Assembly: GCF_902806685.2 (NCBI RefSeq)
Contig: NC_048538.1
Span: 1,178,001-1,242,000, forward strand
Length of the DNA stretch: 64,000 bases
Reading direction: 5' to 3'
From: Maniola hyperantus
Taxonomy: Eukaryota; Arthropoda; Insecta; Lepidoptera; Nymphalidae
Shown: in pieces, positions 52,861 to 63,772 of the stretch
Numbering within the stretch: the stretch's first letter is position 1
How the letters are laid out: the number at the start of each line of letters is the position of its first letter
Notes under the pieces: generated by a model
What the model saw: the letters and a program-made list of their open reading frames with translations, nothing else
What the model was told of the DNA's origin: nothing
Databases searched by the model: none
Translations under genes and position numbers: made by a program

Positions 52861-53226
52861 TAATTCAGATACAAGTTAGCCCTTGACTGCAATTTCACCT
52901 GTTGGTAAGTGACGATGCAGTCTAAGATGGAAGCAGGCTAACCTGGAAGGGGTATGGCAGTTTTATTAAACCCTTAGGTACCCCTTTGGTTTCTACACAG
53001 CATCGTACTGGAACGCTAAATCGCTTGGCGGCACGGCTTTGCCGGTAGGGTGGTAACTATAAAATACAAAGTAGATCGCCCGTGAACGGGCCCTCTTTTG
53101 CTCTAAAGCTCCTAAGAAAATGGGCAATCTCTTTTTGCAATTATAAAATTCCAAATCCCTGCCAGGAATCGAACCCAGGACCTCCCACTAATAAGACCAG
53201 CGCTTACCACTGCGCCAGGGAGGTCA
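52853..53226 (-). mobile_element. tRNA-derived SINE, family A, with internal replacement
   Basis: Tail at the left, tRNA head with B box (GGTTCGATTCC on the minus strand) at the right. About 85 bp at 53059-53142 (TACAAAGTAGATCGCCCGTG...) replaces the usual sequence between GGTGGTAACT and ATTATAAAATTCC. Confidence 0.8.
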
Positions 53227-53488
53227 TCAAAGTTCTGAAGTGTTCACGTCGCGGGGCCTCGTCTCAATCACTGTAACGATGTCATTCATCGTGACACGCG
53301 TACACACGGTGACACAGCCTGCGGTGACAGATCGACAAACGACACGTTTTGTTTATACTTGTGACAATCGTGAGCAGTTTAGGGTAGAATCGTTATGCTA
53401 GGGTGAAAATTGTGACTTGAGCAACTCATTAAGTGACGTTAATTTACCTTAGGTATTGTTTACTTTACGTGAAATATTACTTATTTTT
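53227..53488. other. no feature recognised
   Basis: Short spacer between two repeats; moderately GC-rich around 53240-53340. Confidence 0.4.
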
Positions 53489-53910
53489 AAAAAAACCGGC
53501 CAAGTGCGAGTCAGGCTCGCGCAACTAGAATTCCGTACTACAGTCGTATTTTTTCGACATTTTGCACGATAATTCAAAAAATATGATGCATAAAAATAAA
53601 TAAAAATCTGTTTTAGAATGTACAGGTGAAGACCTTTCATATGATACCCCACTTGATATAGTCACTCACTTCGAAAGTTGAAAATACTAATTATTAGTTC
53701 ATGACCACAATTCAATTTTTTTTGTGTGATCTAACCCTAAATTCACGGTTTTCAGATTTTTCCCCAAATGTCAGCTATAAGATCTACCTACCTGGCAAAT
53801 TTCATGATTCTAGGTCAACGGGAAGTACCCTGTAGGTTTCTTGACAGACAGACAACAAAGTGATCCTATAAGGGTTCCGTTTTTCCTTTTGAGGTACGGA
53901 ACCCTAAAAA
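53489..53910 (+). mobile_element. interspersed repeat D
   Basis: AAAACCGGCCAAGTGCGAGT to GAGGTACGGAACCCTAAAAA, full length with a short (CAGA)n run. Confidence 0.8.
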
Positions 53911-55560
53911 AGAGGTAGGTATTCAAAAAAGGTAAAATAGCACAGGTAATTAAAATAACTCGATTACTTGTAGGTAGGATTTGCCTTCATACAATATTCA
54001 ACAGTAGACGTCTATATCCATCCTCTAAGTTTTGATTGCCTTGACGGGTCTTGACAGACAGACAAGAACGTGATCCTTTTTTTTCCTTTTGAGATACGGA
54101 ACCCTAAAAATTCCACACTGGCTGGGCAAGCAACATTGTAATGGAATTAAAGTAGGAATATTCTAATCGAGTCATAATATTTCGCGTCGTATTTTCCATT
54201 CCAGGAAACACCCTTGACGCCGCAACCCTTCCGCCTGTCTGTCTGTCACTGTACATCTATTAATGGCCGCTAATTAAAATGACGGTTTGTTTTATATCAT
54301 CAAATTAATGAATACCACAACCCCCAGGGGGAAAGTGATGTGACATGCCACTTGACTTGACGATGTACCTAGTCGAATTTTCTATTCGATTTCACCAAAA
54401 TTTTTTTATTCTATTTATTGCAGCATTGTTATTTATTTATTGTTATTGTTATTTATTTATTTATTATTTAATTAGAACGGCCATAAAGCCCAATTACACT
54501 AATTAAACGTTGACAGCAATTTCTCATTCTTCTTCTTCGTGAAATGCCGTCCTATCGGAGGTTGGTAATCATTAGAGCTATATCTGTTGGACACTGCTGC
54601 TCGGAAAAGAGATAGCGTACTATTCTCGTACCATTGGCGTAAATTCTTTAACCACGATGTTCTTCTACGGCCTGGCCGTGTCTTCGGCCGGCTATTTTCC
54701 CCTGAATAATGAGCTGAGCTTACTTGCCAATCCCTTTTGTTACAGAAAATTCATGGGTATATATCTACACCAAGCGTTGATCGTTGTGAAATGTCTAAAT
54801 GTCAGCATTAGTGTAATAGTCCAGATTATATAATCGAATAAACAACCAAGTCGATATTTTACTGTCGAGTTGACACAGTCGAAGTGTTTGTTACATCACT
54901 ACAGGGAGACGTCAATTTATGCGAAGGTTCGCGATGGATAGTTTGATTTATTCCGCCATTTATCATCTTTATGGAATCGGATGAAATTATTGTTTTACGT
55001 TTTCCATTTAATTATAGTTTGCACCTTTTTAGTTTATTAATTTATTGTTAGGACACTGATGAGACCACCGGATATGGCATGGATATAATATACTTAGTTA
55101 AAGACGTGAACGCCTACTTACTATCCTTGAAAATCAAAGAATTTCATTTCTACGGGATTTTAAAAACCTAAATCTTGATTAAGTTGCAGGCGCCATCTTG
55201 TAAATTATTTTCTAAAAAACCTGACAAATTATCCACCATAAGAACTCTCTAAGACGGAACATAAGGCGAAGAAAATCGACGGGTTAAGATTTGAGCGGTA
55301 CAAAGGAGCCCACAGGTCGCTGAGCGATGGGTCTCTTTGACCCCTCGTTGAGTAAATAGCCAGATTTGGTACAATAAATGATTTACTTTGAGGTCGCGGT
55401 AATAAGTGGATTGATGTTCACAAACGGCCCGTCATTTGTCTCGGCACGGTTAACTGCGGGCAGATATTTTGTTTTGAGGGAAACTGGCTTTAGGAGGTAT
55501 TTTGGTGATTTTTGATCTGATTAATGAGAGACAGATAAAGAGTCATGCATGTTTATGTTT
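53911..55560. other. mostly unassigned, with a repeat D scrap
   Basis: 54050-54110 is the last 60 bases of repeat D. 54415-54475 is a (TTTATTTA)n patch. 55070-55200 and 55570-55740 are decayed Helitron-like sequence. No gene is supported. Confidence 0.4.
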
Positions 55561-55732
55561 ATTTCCATATTGTTAATACGAAAGTGTTTGTTAAGTGGTT
55601 TGTTCTTCAATCATGCTTCAACGGACCAACGGATAGACGTGACTTTTTTTTGCACGGATAAATTTTAATTTTTTTGGTTAAAGACGTTGAAATAGCCTAC
55701 TTGCTATCCTTGAAAATCAAAGAATTTCTAAG

Positions 55733-56118
55733 TGTCTGTCTGTAATTTCGAAAATAAATACCTCATATAAGCTCGTATGGTTATTTGAACTGTACCATAA
55801 CTGTATCACACATTTTAAAATTTTTGTCTGTCTGTCTGTCTGTTTGAACGGCTGAACCTATTTTGACGGGACTTTCACAGACAAGTAGAGAATTAACCAA
55901 GGTAACATAGGCTACTTTTGAACCGACTTTCAAAAAAGGAGGAGTTATGTTTCTCTACCTATGTACACCAAAATCTTCGAGATTTTTGAGCCGATTTGCG
56001 TAGGTATTTCTTTTTCTCTTCGAGAAACTTTGCGACACTGTCCCATAAAAAAATTTGGATTCCAACTCCTCAATCCTGATGCTGCAGGGGACCTGATCAC
56101 TAAAAATGATGGGATTTA
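55733..56118 (-). repeat. interspersed repeat family H
   Basis: Reverse complement of 640-1045 in block order, from TGTCTGTCTGTAATTTCGAA to CTCCTCAATCCTGATGCTGC. Confidence 0.6.
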
Positions 56119-56162
56119 ACTTTTTCTTTTTCCTAAATTAGTCGCGACGTATTTTATATACC

Positions 56163-56370
56163 CACTAGCGCGACTTCGTCCGCGTGGACTACACAAATTT
56201 CAAATCCCTATTTCACCCCCTTAGAGGTTGAATTTTCAGAAATCCTTTCTTAGCGGTTGCCTACGTCATAATAGCTATCTGCGTTGCGTGCATTGCGTGC
56301 GTTGATAGATCAGTCAGTCAGTCCGTCAGTCAGTCAGTTAGTCACCTTTTCCTTTTATATATTTAGATTT
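56163..56370 (-). mobile_element. Helitron-like element
   Basis: ACTAGCGCGACTTCGTCCGC at the left (reversed 3' end with part of the hairpin) to CCTTTTATATATTTAGATTT after a (GTCA)n run. Confidence 0.6.
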
Positions 56371-56392
56371 AGAAGATTAGTATGAATGTACA

Positions 56393-56465
56393 TCATCATC
56401 ATCATCATCAACCGATAGACGTCCACTGCTGGACATACCTAGGTCTCTTGCTCTTGCACGCCACT
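56393..56465 (-). repeat. RTE-type LINE 3' end, reverse
   Basis: (CATCAT)n followed by CAACCGATAGACGTCCACTG, the reverse complement of the end of the remnant at 27716-27940. Confidence 0.65.
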
Positions 56466-56489
56466 ACTTGCATAGGTCTAGGTAGCTTC

Positions 56490-56800
56490 GCGATGTCTTC
56501 TTGTCCAAAATTCCTCAGTGCTTGAAGACCAAAGTCTTCGAACAGTGCGTGTTGCCAGTGATGACATATGGATCCGAGACATGGTCGCTAACTATGGGCC
56601 TCATAAGAAAGCTCAGAGTCACTCAGCGGACGATGGAGAGAGCTATGTGCGGAGTTTCTCTACGTGATCAAATCAGAAATGGGGAGATCCGTAGGAGAAC
56701 TAGAGTAACCGACATAGCTCAACGGGTTGCGAAGCTGAATTGGCAATGGGCAGGGCACATAGTTCGTAACACCGATAGACGTTTCACGTTGGGGTCCCAA
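56490..56800 (+). pseudogene. RTE-type LINE reverse transcriptase C-terminal remnant
   Basis: The frame 56501-56893 reads FEQCVLPVMTYGSETWSLT, then LRVTQRTMERAMCGVSLRDQ and LNWQWAGHIVRNTDRR, the well-known C-terminal region of RTE-like RTs. Similarity stops at about 56795 (GTTGGGGTCCCAAGG). No catalytic domain is present. It lies head to head with the reversed 3' end at 56393-56465. Confidence 0.75.
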
Positions 56801-57472
56801 GGATGTATGCTACTTATAAAAGATGTCAAACATAATTTATCAAAGTCAAGCAAAAATGTTTTGCGTCATAAATCTACCTTGGTAGGTACATAGCTATTTT
56901 TATGACGTAGCTTTCCTAAGTTTCATTCTCACGTTCCAAGTTGTAAACCATGCTCCAACTCGGGCTAACTTGGCACACTGCACCCCACTTCGCCATAATT
57001 CGCGAAACAAACGCGCTCTCCACGCCATCTGTTGGCGGGATTAGTGATGGATTTACATGAAAACGTTGGATCCAATATTGGTAAGCATTGGTCCAATATG
57101 GACGCTCAAGTCTCATACAGAGTTAACTTACTTTTTTCAAAATTATATTGAGGTAACAATGAATTAATTTAGAGGTTAGGTGTCATTTGTAGCTTACACA
57201 AAGGTATACTTACCTAAATGACAGGTAGGTATATTATAATAAAAATGAATATGATGTTTTTGCCTAAATATCATGACAAAATCTTCAATCGTTGCATGCA
57301 AAAGCATCCAACTTCTTTGGTTAAAAGTGTAGGAAAATGTCAAAGTGACATTTAAATGTCTCGCAATTTTTTTCAGTTACCCCCATGGACCTAGAATTTC
57401 TATTTTTATTTGTCATGTTACCCCACTTGACAATTACCACCTCAAATGGGAACTGGGACGCTGTGTCAATGG
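56801..57472. other. no feature recognised
   Basis: AT-rich sequence without a supported gene or repeat. Confidence 0.4.
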
Positions 57473-57735
57473 TACTGATTCTGAGCACAACCTAATTTTA
57501 GTGTATTCTCATCCTCTTCTTACTAATGTAATATGAAAAGGACAGACACAGTTTGACAGTTTTAAATTTAATTTTTAGATGGTAAAACCCGTGATTTTAG
57601 CGCACAGTCGCGAGCCTACTGTTTAAATTTGTAGCGTGCACTAAAATTTAGAGTCTCCTGTCCCTTTTTAGCATTGTTAAAAAGAAAAGGGTGCAGATGC
57701 TCTTAATTTAGTTTAGAGAAAGACAACGGAATCTG
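57473..57735. mobile_element. MITE-like repeat E
   Basis: GGTACTGATTCTGAGCACAA to ACAACGGAATCTGTGC, with a small internal deletion relative to the copy at 51727. Confidence 0.7.
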
Positions 57736-57879
57736 TGCTATTGCCTTGTAGATTGTAGAAACTTACTAGGGGTAGGTGACTCCCTTAAGTGGATAGATAA
57801 ACTACCTACATAATTATCTACTTTGAAAACTTACTTTTTCTGTTAGGCCTTATTGTCATATTTATCTGACTCGCATTTC

Positions 57880-57965
57880 GCTTCGTCAAAAACGGTTTAG
57901 CAGAGGGGCTATGGAAAGCTAGCAAACAGACAGACAATACACACTTTCGCGTATGCATATAGATT
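57880..57965 (+). repeat. Helitron-like fragment
   Basis: GGTTTAGCAGAGGGGCTATG...(ACAG)n...TATGCATATAGAT. Confidence 0.4.
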
Positions 57966-58107
57966 AAACTTTTGCCTACGATTCCGCTTTCTAATTTATT
58001 TGTAGTGTGCTAGAAAATAGCAATATTTATTTTACACACATTTGAAAGTCACAATTCGACTAGATATATCGCCAATCTGGCTAATTATGTTTTACTTACC
58101 TATAATA

Positions 58108-58263
58108 GACATGACAGGTCGAGATGGCAATCCGGGTAGGGACGCCCCGCACACCCGCACAGCCCCAACGCTAACCCGTTGCGGGATAGCGCGGGTAACG
58201 TGCGGGTGTAGGGGGCGTCGCCCCGCCTCATATCCCGATGGCCATCTCGACCTGTCACGTACT
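58108..58263. mobile_element. GC-rich foldback element
   Basis: GACAGGTCGAGATGGCAATC at the left and GATGGCCATCTCGACCTGTC at the right, with further pairing inward (GGGACGCCCC / GGGGGCGTCGCCCC; GCACACCCGCAC / GTGCGGGTGT). The whole 156 bp is an imperfect palindrome. Half copies are at 27660-27725 and 52268-52360. Confidence 0.75.
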
Positions 58264-58879
58264 ATACACAATCTCTGAAGTCTGCTGCTCGATTGCGGTA
58301 GGATGACAGCTACAATGTCACGATCGCAATCACCTCTGATTGGTTGACGCTCGCCCACTATTGGCTACAATGCATCGTTGCAACAAGAATTGCACAAATT
58401 GAGCCAATCAGAACAATTGAGATTATAATAATGATTCATGCAGGTTTAACGAAATCGGCCTACTAAACTAAATAATTGTCAGGACTTTTCCGCGGGGAGA
58501 ATTATGAAAGAGATAGCAATACCTACAGTTAGAATATTATTAGGCACCTATGTCATTTAAGTTTAGAGCTTATACTTGGTCAAACTGTACTGCTTTATTT
58601 GGCTCATCCACACCAAATTATTGAAGGATGCAAACGTTCTTCGGACAAAAGATAGTAAAAAAAAGTTAGAAAAGTGACATGATGTCATTAATCAAATTAA
58701 TATTGCATTTTGGTGTAACGTGCCGTAAATCTTGCATTGATGGTTTTTGTATGCATCTGATGGATATATGCGGGCAGTTTTGGACCTTTGATTTTGACAT
58801 CATTAACAATCTATAATGTAATTTTGGACACTTTTATTATTAGAGATAGACTAAATTATTACGTTTTGTATGCAATATT
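58264..58879. other. no feature recognised
   Basis: AT-rich spacer without a supported gene or repeat. Confidence 0.4.
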
Positions 58880-59055
58880 GAGCTTCAATAGCTCAACGGT
58901 TAGAGGAGCGGACTGAAATCCGAAAGGCCACCGGTTCAAACCCCGCTCGTTGCATTGTTGTCGCACCGACTCCTAGCACAAGCTTAGGTAAACGCTTAGT
59001 TGGAGGGAAAAGGGGAATATTAGTCATCATTGGCTAATTTTCTTTTAAAAAAATA
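58880..59055 (+). mobile_element. tRNA-Phe-like SINE, family B
   Basis: A box AATAGCTCAACGG, B box GGTTCAAACCC, body ending GGGGAATATTAGTCATCATT. Confidence 0.75.
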
Positions 59056-59082
59056 TATAACGTTTCAAAATGTGGTATTATT

Positions 59083-59260
59083 TGAGCCTCAATAGCTCAA
59101 CGGGTAAAGGAGTGGACTGAAAATCGAAAGGTCGACGGTTCAAACCCCGCCCGTTGCACTATTGTCGTACCTACTCCCAGCACAAGCTTGACGCTTAGTT
59201 GGAGAGGAAAGGGGAATATTAGTCACTTAACATGGCTAGTATTATTCTTAAAAAAATAAT
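59083..59260 (+). mobile_element. tRNA-Phe-like SINE, family B, second in tandem
   Basis: A box AATAGCTCAACGG and B box GGTTCAAACCC intact; 204 bp after the start of the previous copy, in the same orientation. Both copies are bordered by similar ATGGTATTAT-like sequence, which may reflect local duplication. Confidence 0.75.
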
Positions 59261-59560
59261 TAAAAAGCATAAAATATTAAAATATGGTATTATGACGAAT
59301 ATTATATTACGAGTATGACGACATTATACCTATTACTCTGAAGAACAGTAGGTACCATACAATGGCTCTGGCCATCAAATTTAGTTAGAGGTACCAAAAT
59401 AATCTAGGATAAATAACAAGAAAAACATTTATGTAACAAATTTCATCAAAATCAGTTCATTTTATCCCCACTTGATGATGCAGAGATTTTCTATAAACTT
59501 ACTTCAAAATTTAATTTTATCCGGGAAAGACATACTTTTACTGAAAATAGTGCACGTCTC
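59261..59560. other. no feature recognised
   Basis: AT-rich spacer. Confidence 0.4.
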
Positions 59561-59564
59561 AATA

Positions 59565-59710
59565 CGTCAATGTCTCTTGGATTGATCGACACGAATATAT
59601 CTGGAGCGGTCTCGCCGACCCCGCGCCTCCATCCGTCATCCGTCATCCGTCATCCGTCATCCGTCATCCGTCATCCGTCATCCGTCGCCGACGACTGTGC
59701 ATCGTTCGAG
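59565..59710 (-). repeat. repeat M with 7-bp minisatellite
   Basis: Reverse complement of the family at 60905-61056 and 61923-62090: GGAGCGGTCTCGCCGACC, then eight perfect copies of ATCCGTC at 59631-59686. The other two copies of the family carry only about three units. Confidence 0.8.
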
Positions 59711-59732
59711 GGTTGAGCAACGGAGTGATCGA

Positions 59733-60018
59733 AGTACGAGATGTTATGTCTCACCAACGTTGATAGTATTTCGAGTATCGAAAACCTTCCGCATTATAGC
59801 AAACTGGATCTTAACTGACTTGTTTTAAAGCTCAAGTTTGTCTACACATACAGCCAGCGCTCCAAGCGGAAACGTTGCAAAATTAAAATCAGTGGCATTG
59901 AATTTTTGACTTCAATTCAAGGCACTTTAGGTCTATTTTACTTTAACGGTATTGTGTTTCGACTCTCGAATTCTAGCAACGTTTGGTGAGACGTAAAATC
60001 TTATACTAAGCGTACTGT
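59733..60018. mobile_element. TIR element N (TCTCACCAACGTTG)
   Basis: Left end GTACGAGATGTTATGTCTCACC and right end GGTGAGACGTAAAATC...GCGTAC pair as imperfect inverted repeats of about 40 bp. The copy at 63510-63772 is inverted relative to this one. Non-coding. Confidence 0.65.
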
Positions 60019-60094
60019 TTTACATCGTCATTTTAGTGTTAAGTGCACGTGTTAACCCTACAATCCATAAGTATCCATAATTAAATTCGAAAGT

Positions 60095-60240
60095 GTCTGT
60101 GTGTCTTCTAGCTTTTTACGGCCCATCCGTTCAAGCGATTTTGACAAGCTTTGTACAGAGGTAGTTTGCTTCCCGGGAAAGGACATAAGCTACTTTTTAT
60201 CTCGGAAAATCTAAAAAACCTATGGTATTCAAAAAACGAA
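60095..60240 (+). repeat. Helitron-like fragment
   Basis: CTAGCTTTTTACGGCCCATC and CGGGAAAGGACATAAGCTAC blocks, in diverged form. Confidence 0.4.
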
Positions 60241-60379
60241 AGATCAGACTTACAATATGTTTCACTTGGTTTAATCTCAAAAGGCGGGTTTGGCTTGATT
60301 TTAATATTAATATTATACGCAACCTACTCCAACTATTAAATTTCAAAACATTTAACACTAAATAATTTTTTTTTACAAA

Positions 60380-60850
60380 AAAAATAAAAACCGACTTCGT
60401 TACACAAACACTAAAAATTGAAAAATAATTTAATTTATTACCGAATATATTATGTATACAAGAGTTAATATAGTTCCAACGTTTGTGTAACGAAGTCGGT
60501 TTTTTTTTTTTTTTTTAAATTTATTTCACAATTTTTAGTGGCCCCATGGAATTATGCTATGACTGGTTAAAAGTCTACTGTTTACTAAGCTATTACACTG
60601 ATCGCGAGCAATTTACTCTTATCCGTTGAGGAGTTCCAGTATCTATCTTCGAAGATGTTCATCAGATCTTCACCAAATTGAAATGGGACCAACTTTGAAG
60701 TATACCCTTTCAAACAAAAAAAGAATTTTCAAAATCGGTCTAGGCGTTTTCAAGTAATCGGGGAACATACATAAAAAAAAAAAAAAAAAGATTCCGACGA
60801 ATTGAGAACCTCCTCCTTTTTTTGAAGTCGGTTAATAAAAAAAACAACGA
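60380..60850. repeat. inverted repeat built on AAAACCGACTTCGTTACAC
   Basis: AACCGACTTCGTTACACAAAC near 60390-60409 pairs with GTTTGTGTAACGAAGTCGGTT near 60482-60502. The following part to 60840 ends TTTTTTGAAGTCGGTTAAT, a related end. Family unknown; an AAGTCGGTT motif is also in repeat H. Confidence 0.6.
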
Positions 60851-60904
60851 TAGGTACTATGACCTAGCACAAAGTTATTATTAAAAATTGTCCCCGTAGT
60901 TTGT

Positions 60905-61056
60905 AAAATAAAACACTATACAGCTGCTGTTATTTATCGTCCAACCTTAAGTGTGCACATTTGACGGTGACGGATGACGGATGACGGATGGACGCGTGGG
61001 GGCCGCTGAGACCGCTCGAGATAGGTGCATGCCCGTCGATCACTCGTGACGTTGAC
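60905..61056 (+). repeat. repeat M
   Basis: CAGCTGCTGTTATTTATCGT to GACGGATGACGGATGACGG, GAGACCGCTCGAGATAGG and ATCACTCGTGACGTTGACG. A near copy is at 61923-62090. Confidence 0.75.
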
Positions 61057-61061
61057 GTGAC

Positions 61062-61600
61062 TGTCATCATCATCATGATCAACCCATCGCCGGCTCACTA
61101 CAGAGCACGGGTCTCCTCTCAGACTGAGAAGGGTTTTGGCCATGTGCGGATGGTAGACTTCACACACCTTTGAGAACATTATGGAGAACTCTCAGGCATG
61201 CAGGTTTCCTCACGATGTTTTCCTTCACCGGTAAAGCAAGTGATATTTAATTAATTAAAACGCACATAACTCGAAAAGTTAGAGGTGCGTGCCTGAGATC
61301 GAACCCCCGACCTCCAATTAGAAGACGGACGTTTTTTTTTTTTTTTTTTATTCAGATACAAGTTAGCCCTTGACTGCAATCTCACCTGGTGGTAAGTGAT
61401 GATGCAGTCTAAGATGATAGCGGGCTAACCTGGAAGGGGTATGGCAGTTTTTATTAAACCCATACCCCTTTGGTTTCTACACGGCATCGTACCGGAACGC
61501 TAAATCGCTTGGCGGCACGGCTTTGCCGGTAGGGTGGTAACTAGCCACGGCCGAAGCCTCCCACCAGACCAAAATGTCCTAACCACTAGGCTATCACAGC
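61062..61600 (-). mobile_element. tRNA-derived SINE, family C, split by SINE A
   Basis: Body 61062-61331 then tRNA head resumes at 61573 with TAGCCTAGTGGTTAGGAC on the minus strand (A box intact). The B box GGTTCGATCTC is at about 61296-61306. SINE A (61332-61570) entered within the head, between GACGGACGT and GTCCTAACC. Confidence 0.8.
61332..61570 (-). mobile_element. SINE A copy without tRNA head, nested in SINE C
   Basis: T-rich tail (61332-61349), full body to CCACCAGACC, then stops before the AATTTAGAAATT segment and tRNA head. 5' truncation during target-primed insertion explains this. Confidence 0.8.
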
Positions 61601-61875
61601 TTCAGCAGTCCCTTTTGTTCTTGTTTGAATAGCCTAAGCCTTTGTTCTCCATCGGCGCCCCCCTGTCAATGTCATTCAAGTGCCGAAAGAGCCTTGTCGC
61701 ACTGTAGGACGTAGATAGGTATATGACTTTGTCTTTGATCTTTTATCGATTTGTATTTTGTCTTTTTTCTTGTACCTTTATTTGTATTTAAATTTATTAT
61801 TAATCATCTAGTTAGTGTAAGTGGCACTGCCGTTCTAATAAGATATAAAATAAATAAAATAAATAAATAAAAATG
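61601..61875. repeat. LINE-like 3' end with (AATAAA)n tail
   Basis: GGCACTGCCGTTCTAATAAG followed by (ATAAAATAAATA)n at 61845-61872, the form of a LINE tail. Confidence 0.5.
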
Positions 61876-61922
61876 ACGTGGAGAGTGGAGACGTAGCACA
61901 AAGTTAGTATTACAAATTGTCC

Positions 61923-62090
61923 CTGTATTTTGTAAAATGAAACACTACAGCTGCCGTTATTTATCGTCCAACCTTAAGTGTGCACATTTTGACGGTGACG
62001 GATGACGGATGACGGATGGACGCGCGGGGCCGCCGAGACCGCTCGAGATACACGCCCGTCGATCACTCGTGACGTTGACGGGTTGAAAGC
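61923..62090 (+). repeat. repeat M
   Basis: As at 60905, with GACGGATGACGGATGACGG and ATCACTCGTGACGTTGACG; about 1.0 kb downstream of the other copy and in the same orientation, so the segment holding both SINEs may lie inside a duplication. Confidence 0.75.
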
Positions 62091-63160
62091 GAGCACGGGT
62101 GTTTTCGGACAAAGCATGTGTGACGTGAGTAATATTATACACACATCGCATGCTGAGGGTTAAATTTTTATTTTCTGGATTTGACACATGAGTAAAAAAA
62201 TATTAGCCTAGATAAATTATTAAACTCTAGATGCTATGTAGTTATGTACCCCTAAACAAATACAAATTTATTTGTTTGTATGTAGTTTGTACAACTATGT
62301 ACCCGATGTAAAATCGGGTATTGGGCTGAAGTAATAAAATGATGTGAATTTTAGTGTATAGAATATTTAGAATTGCGGTAGTTTATGGGGCTAGAATTCA
62401 TTATTAAAGAATAAATAATAAATAAATATGATTTTTATTTGTTTTTAACATAATTAATTACTGACCCCACGCTGTACGGAAAGCGATTAATGACGTCACC
62501 AGGCGTAAACGACAAATGTTTTTCAATTTTCTAACATAAAAATTTACTAGGTAAAGTACAAGACCCTATGATTAATAAAATTTAAGCAAATTCTATTTAT
62601 GAAAATAATAATATTATTATGTAGATAATTTAATTACCTCTAATTTGCACGCGACTTCGTCCGCGATGAAACATATTGTAATACATACCTACCTCATATT
62701 TATGACCTCTAGCACCACTCTAGTCTAGTATAGCACTCAGGGATAGTGTAGCTAGTTATCACTGATAGAATTTTTGAAATCGGATGATTAGTTTCGAAAA
62801 TTACGATAAGATAACGCAAACAAAATTATCCATGCGAAACAAAAGAAAAGAAAATCAAAATATAAACCCTCAAACCTATTTATAAGCATTACAACACCCA
62901 ACATTTTATTCTTAACACGGTATTTTTGTCCGAAACTTCTTAACCCGTCAGTGCGAGTGACATTTCGATGACAGCTGATTGAGAAGTGAGTTAGGTTTCT
63001 CAGACCATTTAGTTATTGTGACAGAATCAGGTGCACGTCTGCGTCGGTGAAAGGGGTTTTGTCTGACATTCGATATTTGAGTTCTTAATTTGATCGGATT
63101 TCAATTTTTATGGTCCTGTACCTCAAAAGTAAAAAGGCACCGTGACACAACGTTACTACA
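62091..63160. other. mostly unassigned AT-rich sequence
   Basis: 62335-62410 shares a short block (GCGGTAGTTTATGGG.CTAGAATTCATTATTA) with 28670-28705. 62640-62665 is a scrap of Helitron-like end. No gene supported. Confidence 0.4.
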
Positions 63161-63169
63161 ACGTGATTT

Positions 63170-63371
63170 TGACTCCGAATGGCCTACTTACGCAATGTTC
63201 GTTGACCTCTAGCGTCAGTCAGATGTTTTATTTGCAATATATCGTGAACTTTTACAAAACTTATGATATTTTTTATTTATTGTTTCGCGTTTTTTTTTGT
63301 GGTATCATATCAGTAATCATCAGTATTATCACCTGTCTTGTTTTTGGCCAGTATTCTGATTACATCCTGTA
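63170..63371. mobile_element. CAGGGTGTAACC MITE, truncated and diverged
   Basis: GACTCCGAATGGCCTACTTA to CTGATTACATCCTGTA; the same orientation as 3748-4088, with the left half missing. Confidence 0.75.
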
Positions 63372-63509
63372 TATAGATGTTACGGCAGTTTCGAGAACGT
63401 CTAGAACGTGTCTACAAAGTTACATCGTCCTTGATTGGTTGATTTAATATTCAAATGAAAACCAAACTGCGTTTGTATAGAGTGAGTGACGGGGAGTCCC
63501 CAGTACGCA

Positions 63510-63772
63510 TAAGTAGTAGGTATAAGATCGTACGTCTCACCAACGTTGCTAGAATTCGAGAGTCGAAACACAATAACGTCAAAGTCCAAAATGCCACTGA
63601 TTTTAATTTCGCAACGTTTCCGCTTGAAGCGCTGGCTGTAGATGTGTAGACAAACTCGAGCTTTAAAACAAGGCAGTTAAGATCCAATTTACTACAACGC
63701 GAAAATTATTCGACACTCGAATCGAAAACTATCAACGTTGGTGAGACATAAAATCTCGTACTAAGCGTACAG
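63510..63772. mobile_element. TIR element N
   Basis: Left CAGTACGCATAAGT...GTCTCACCAACGTTG and right CAACGTTGGTGAGACATAAA...CTAAGCGTACAG. Inner sequence GCCACTGATTTTAATTTCGC matches 59733-60018 in reverse complement. Confidence 0.7.
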
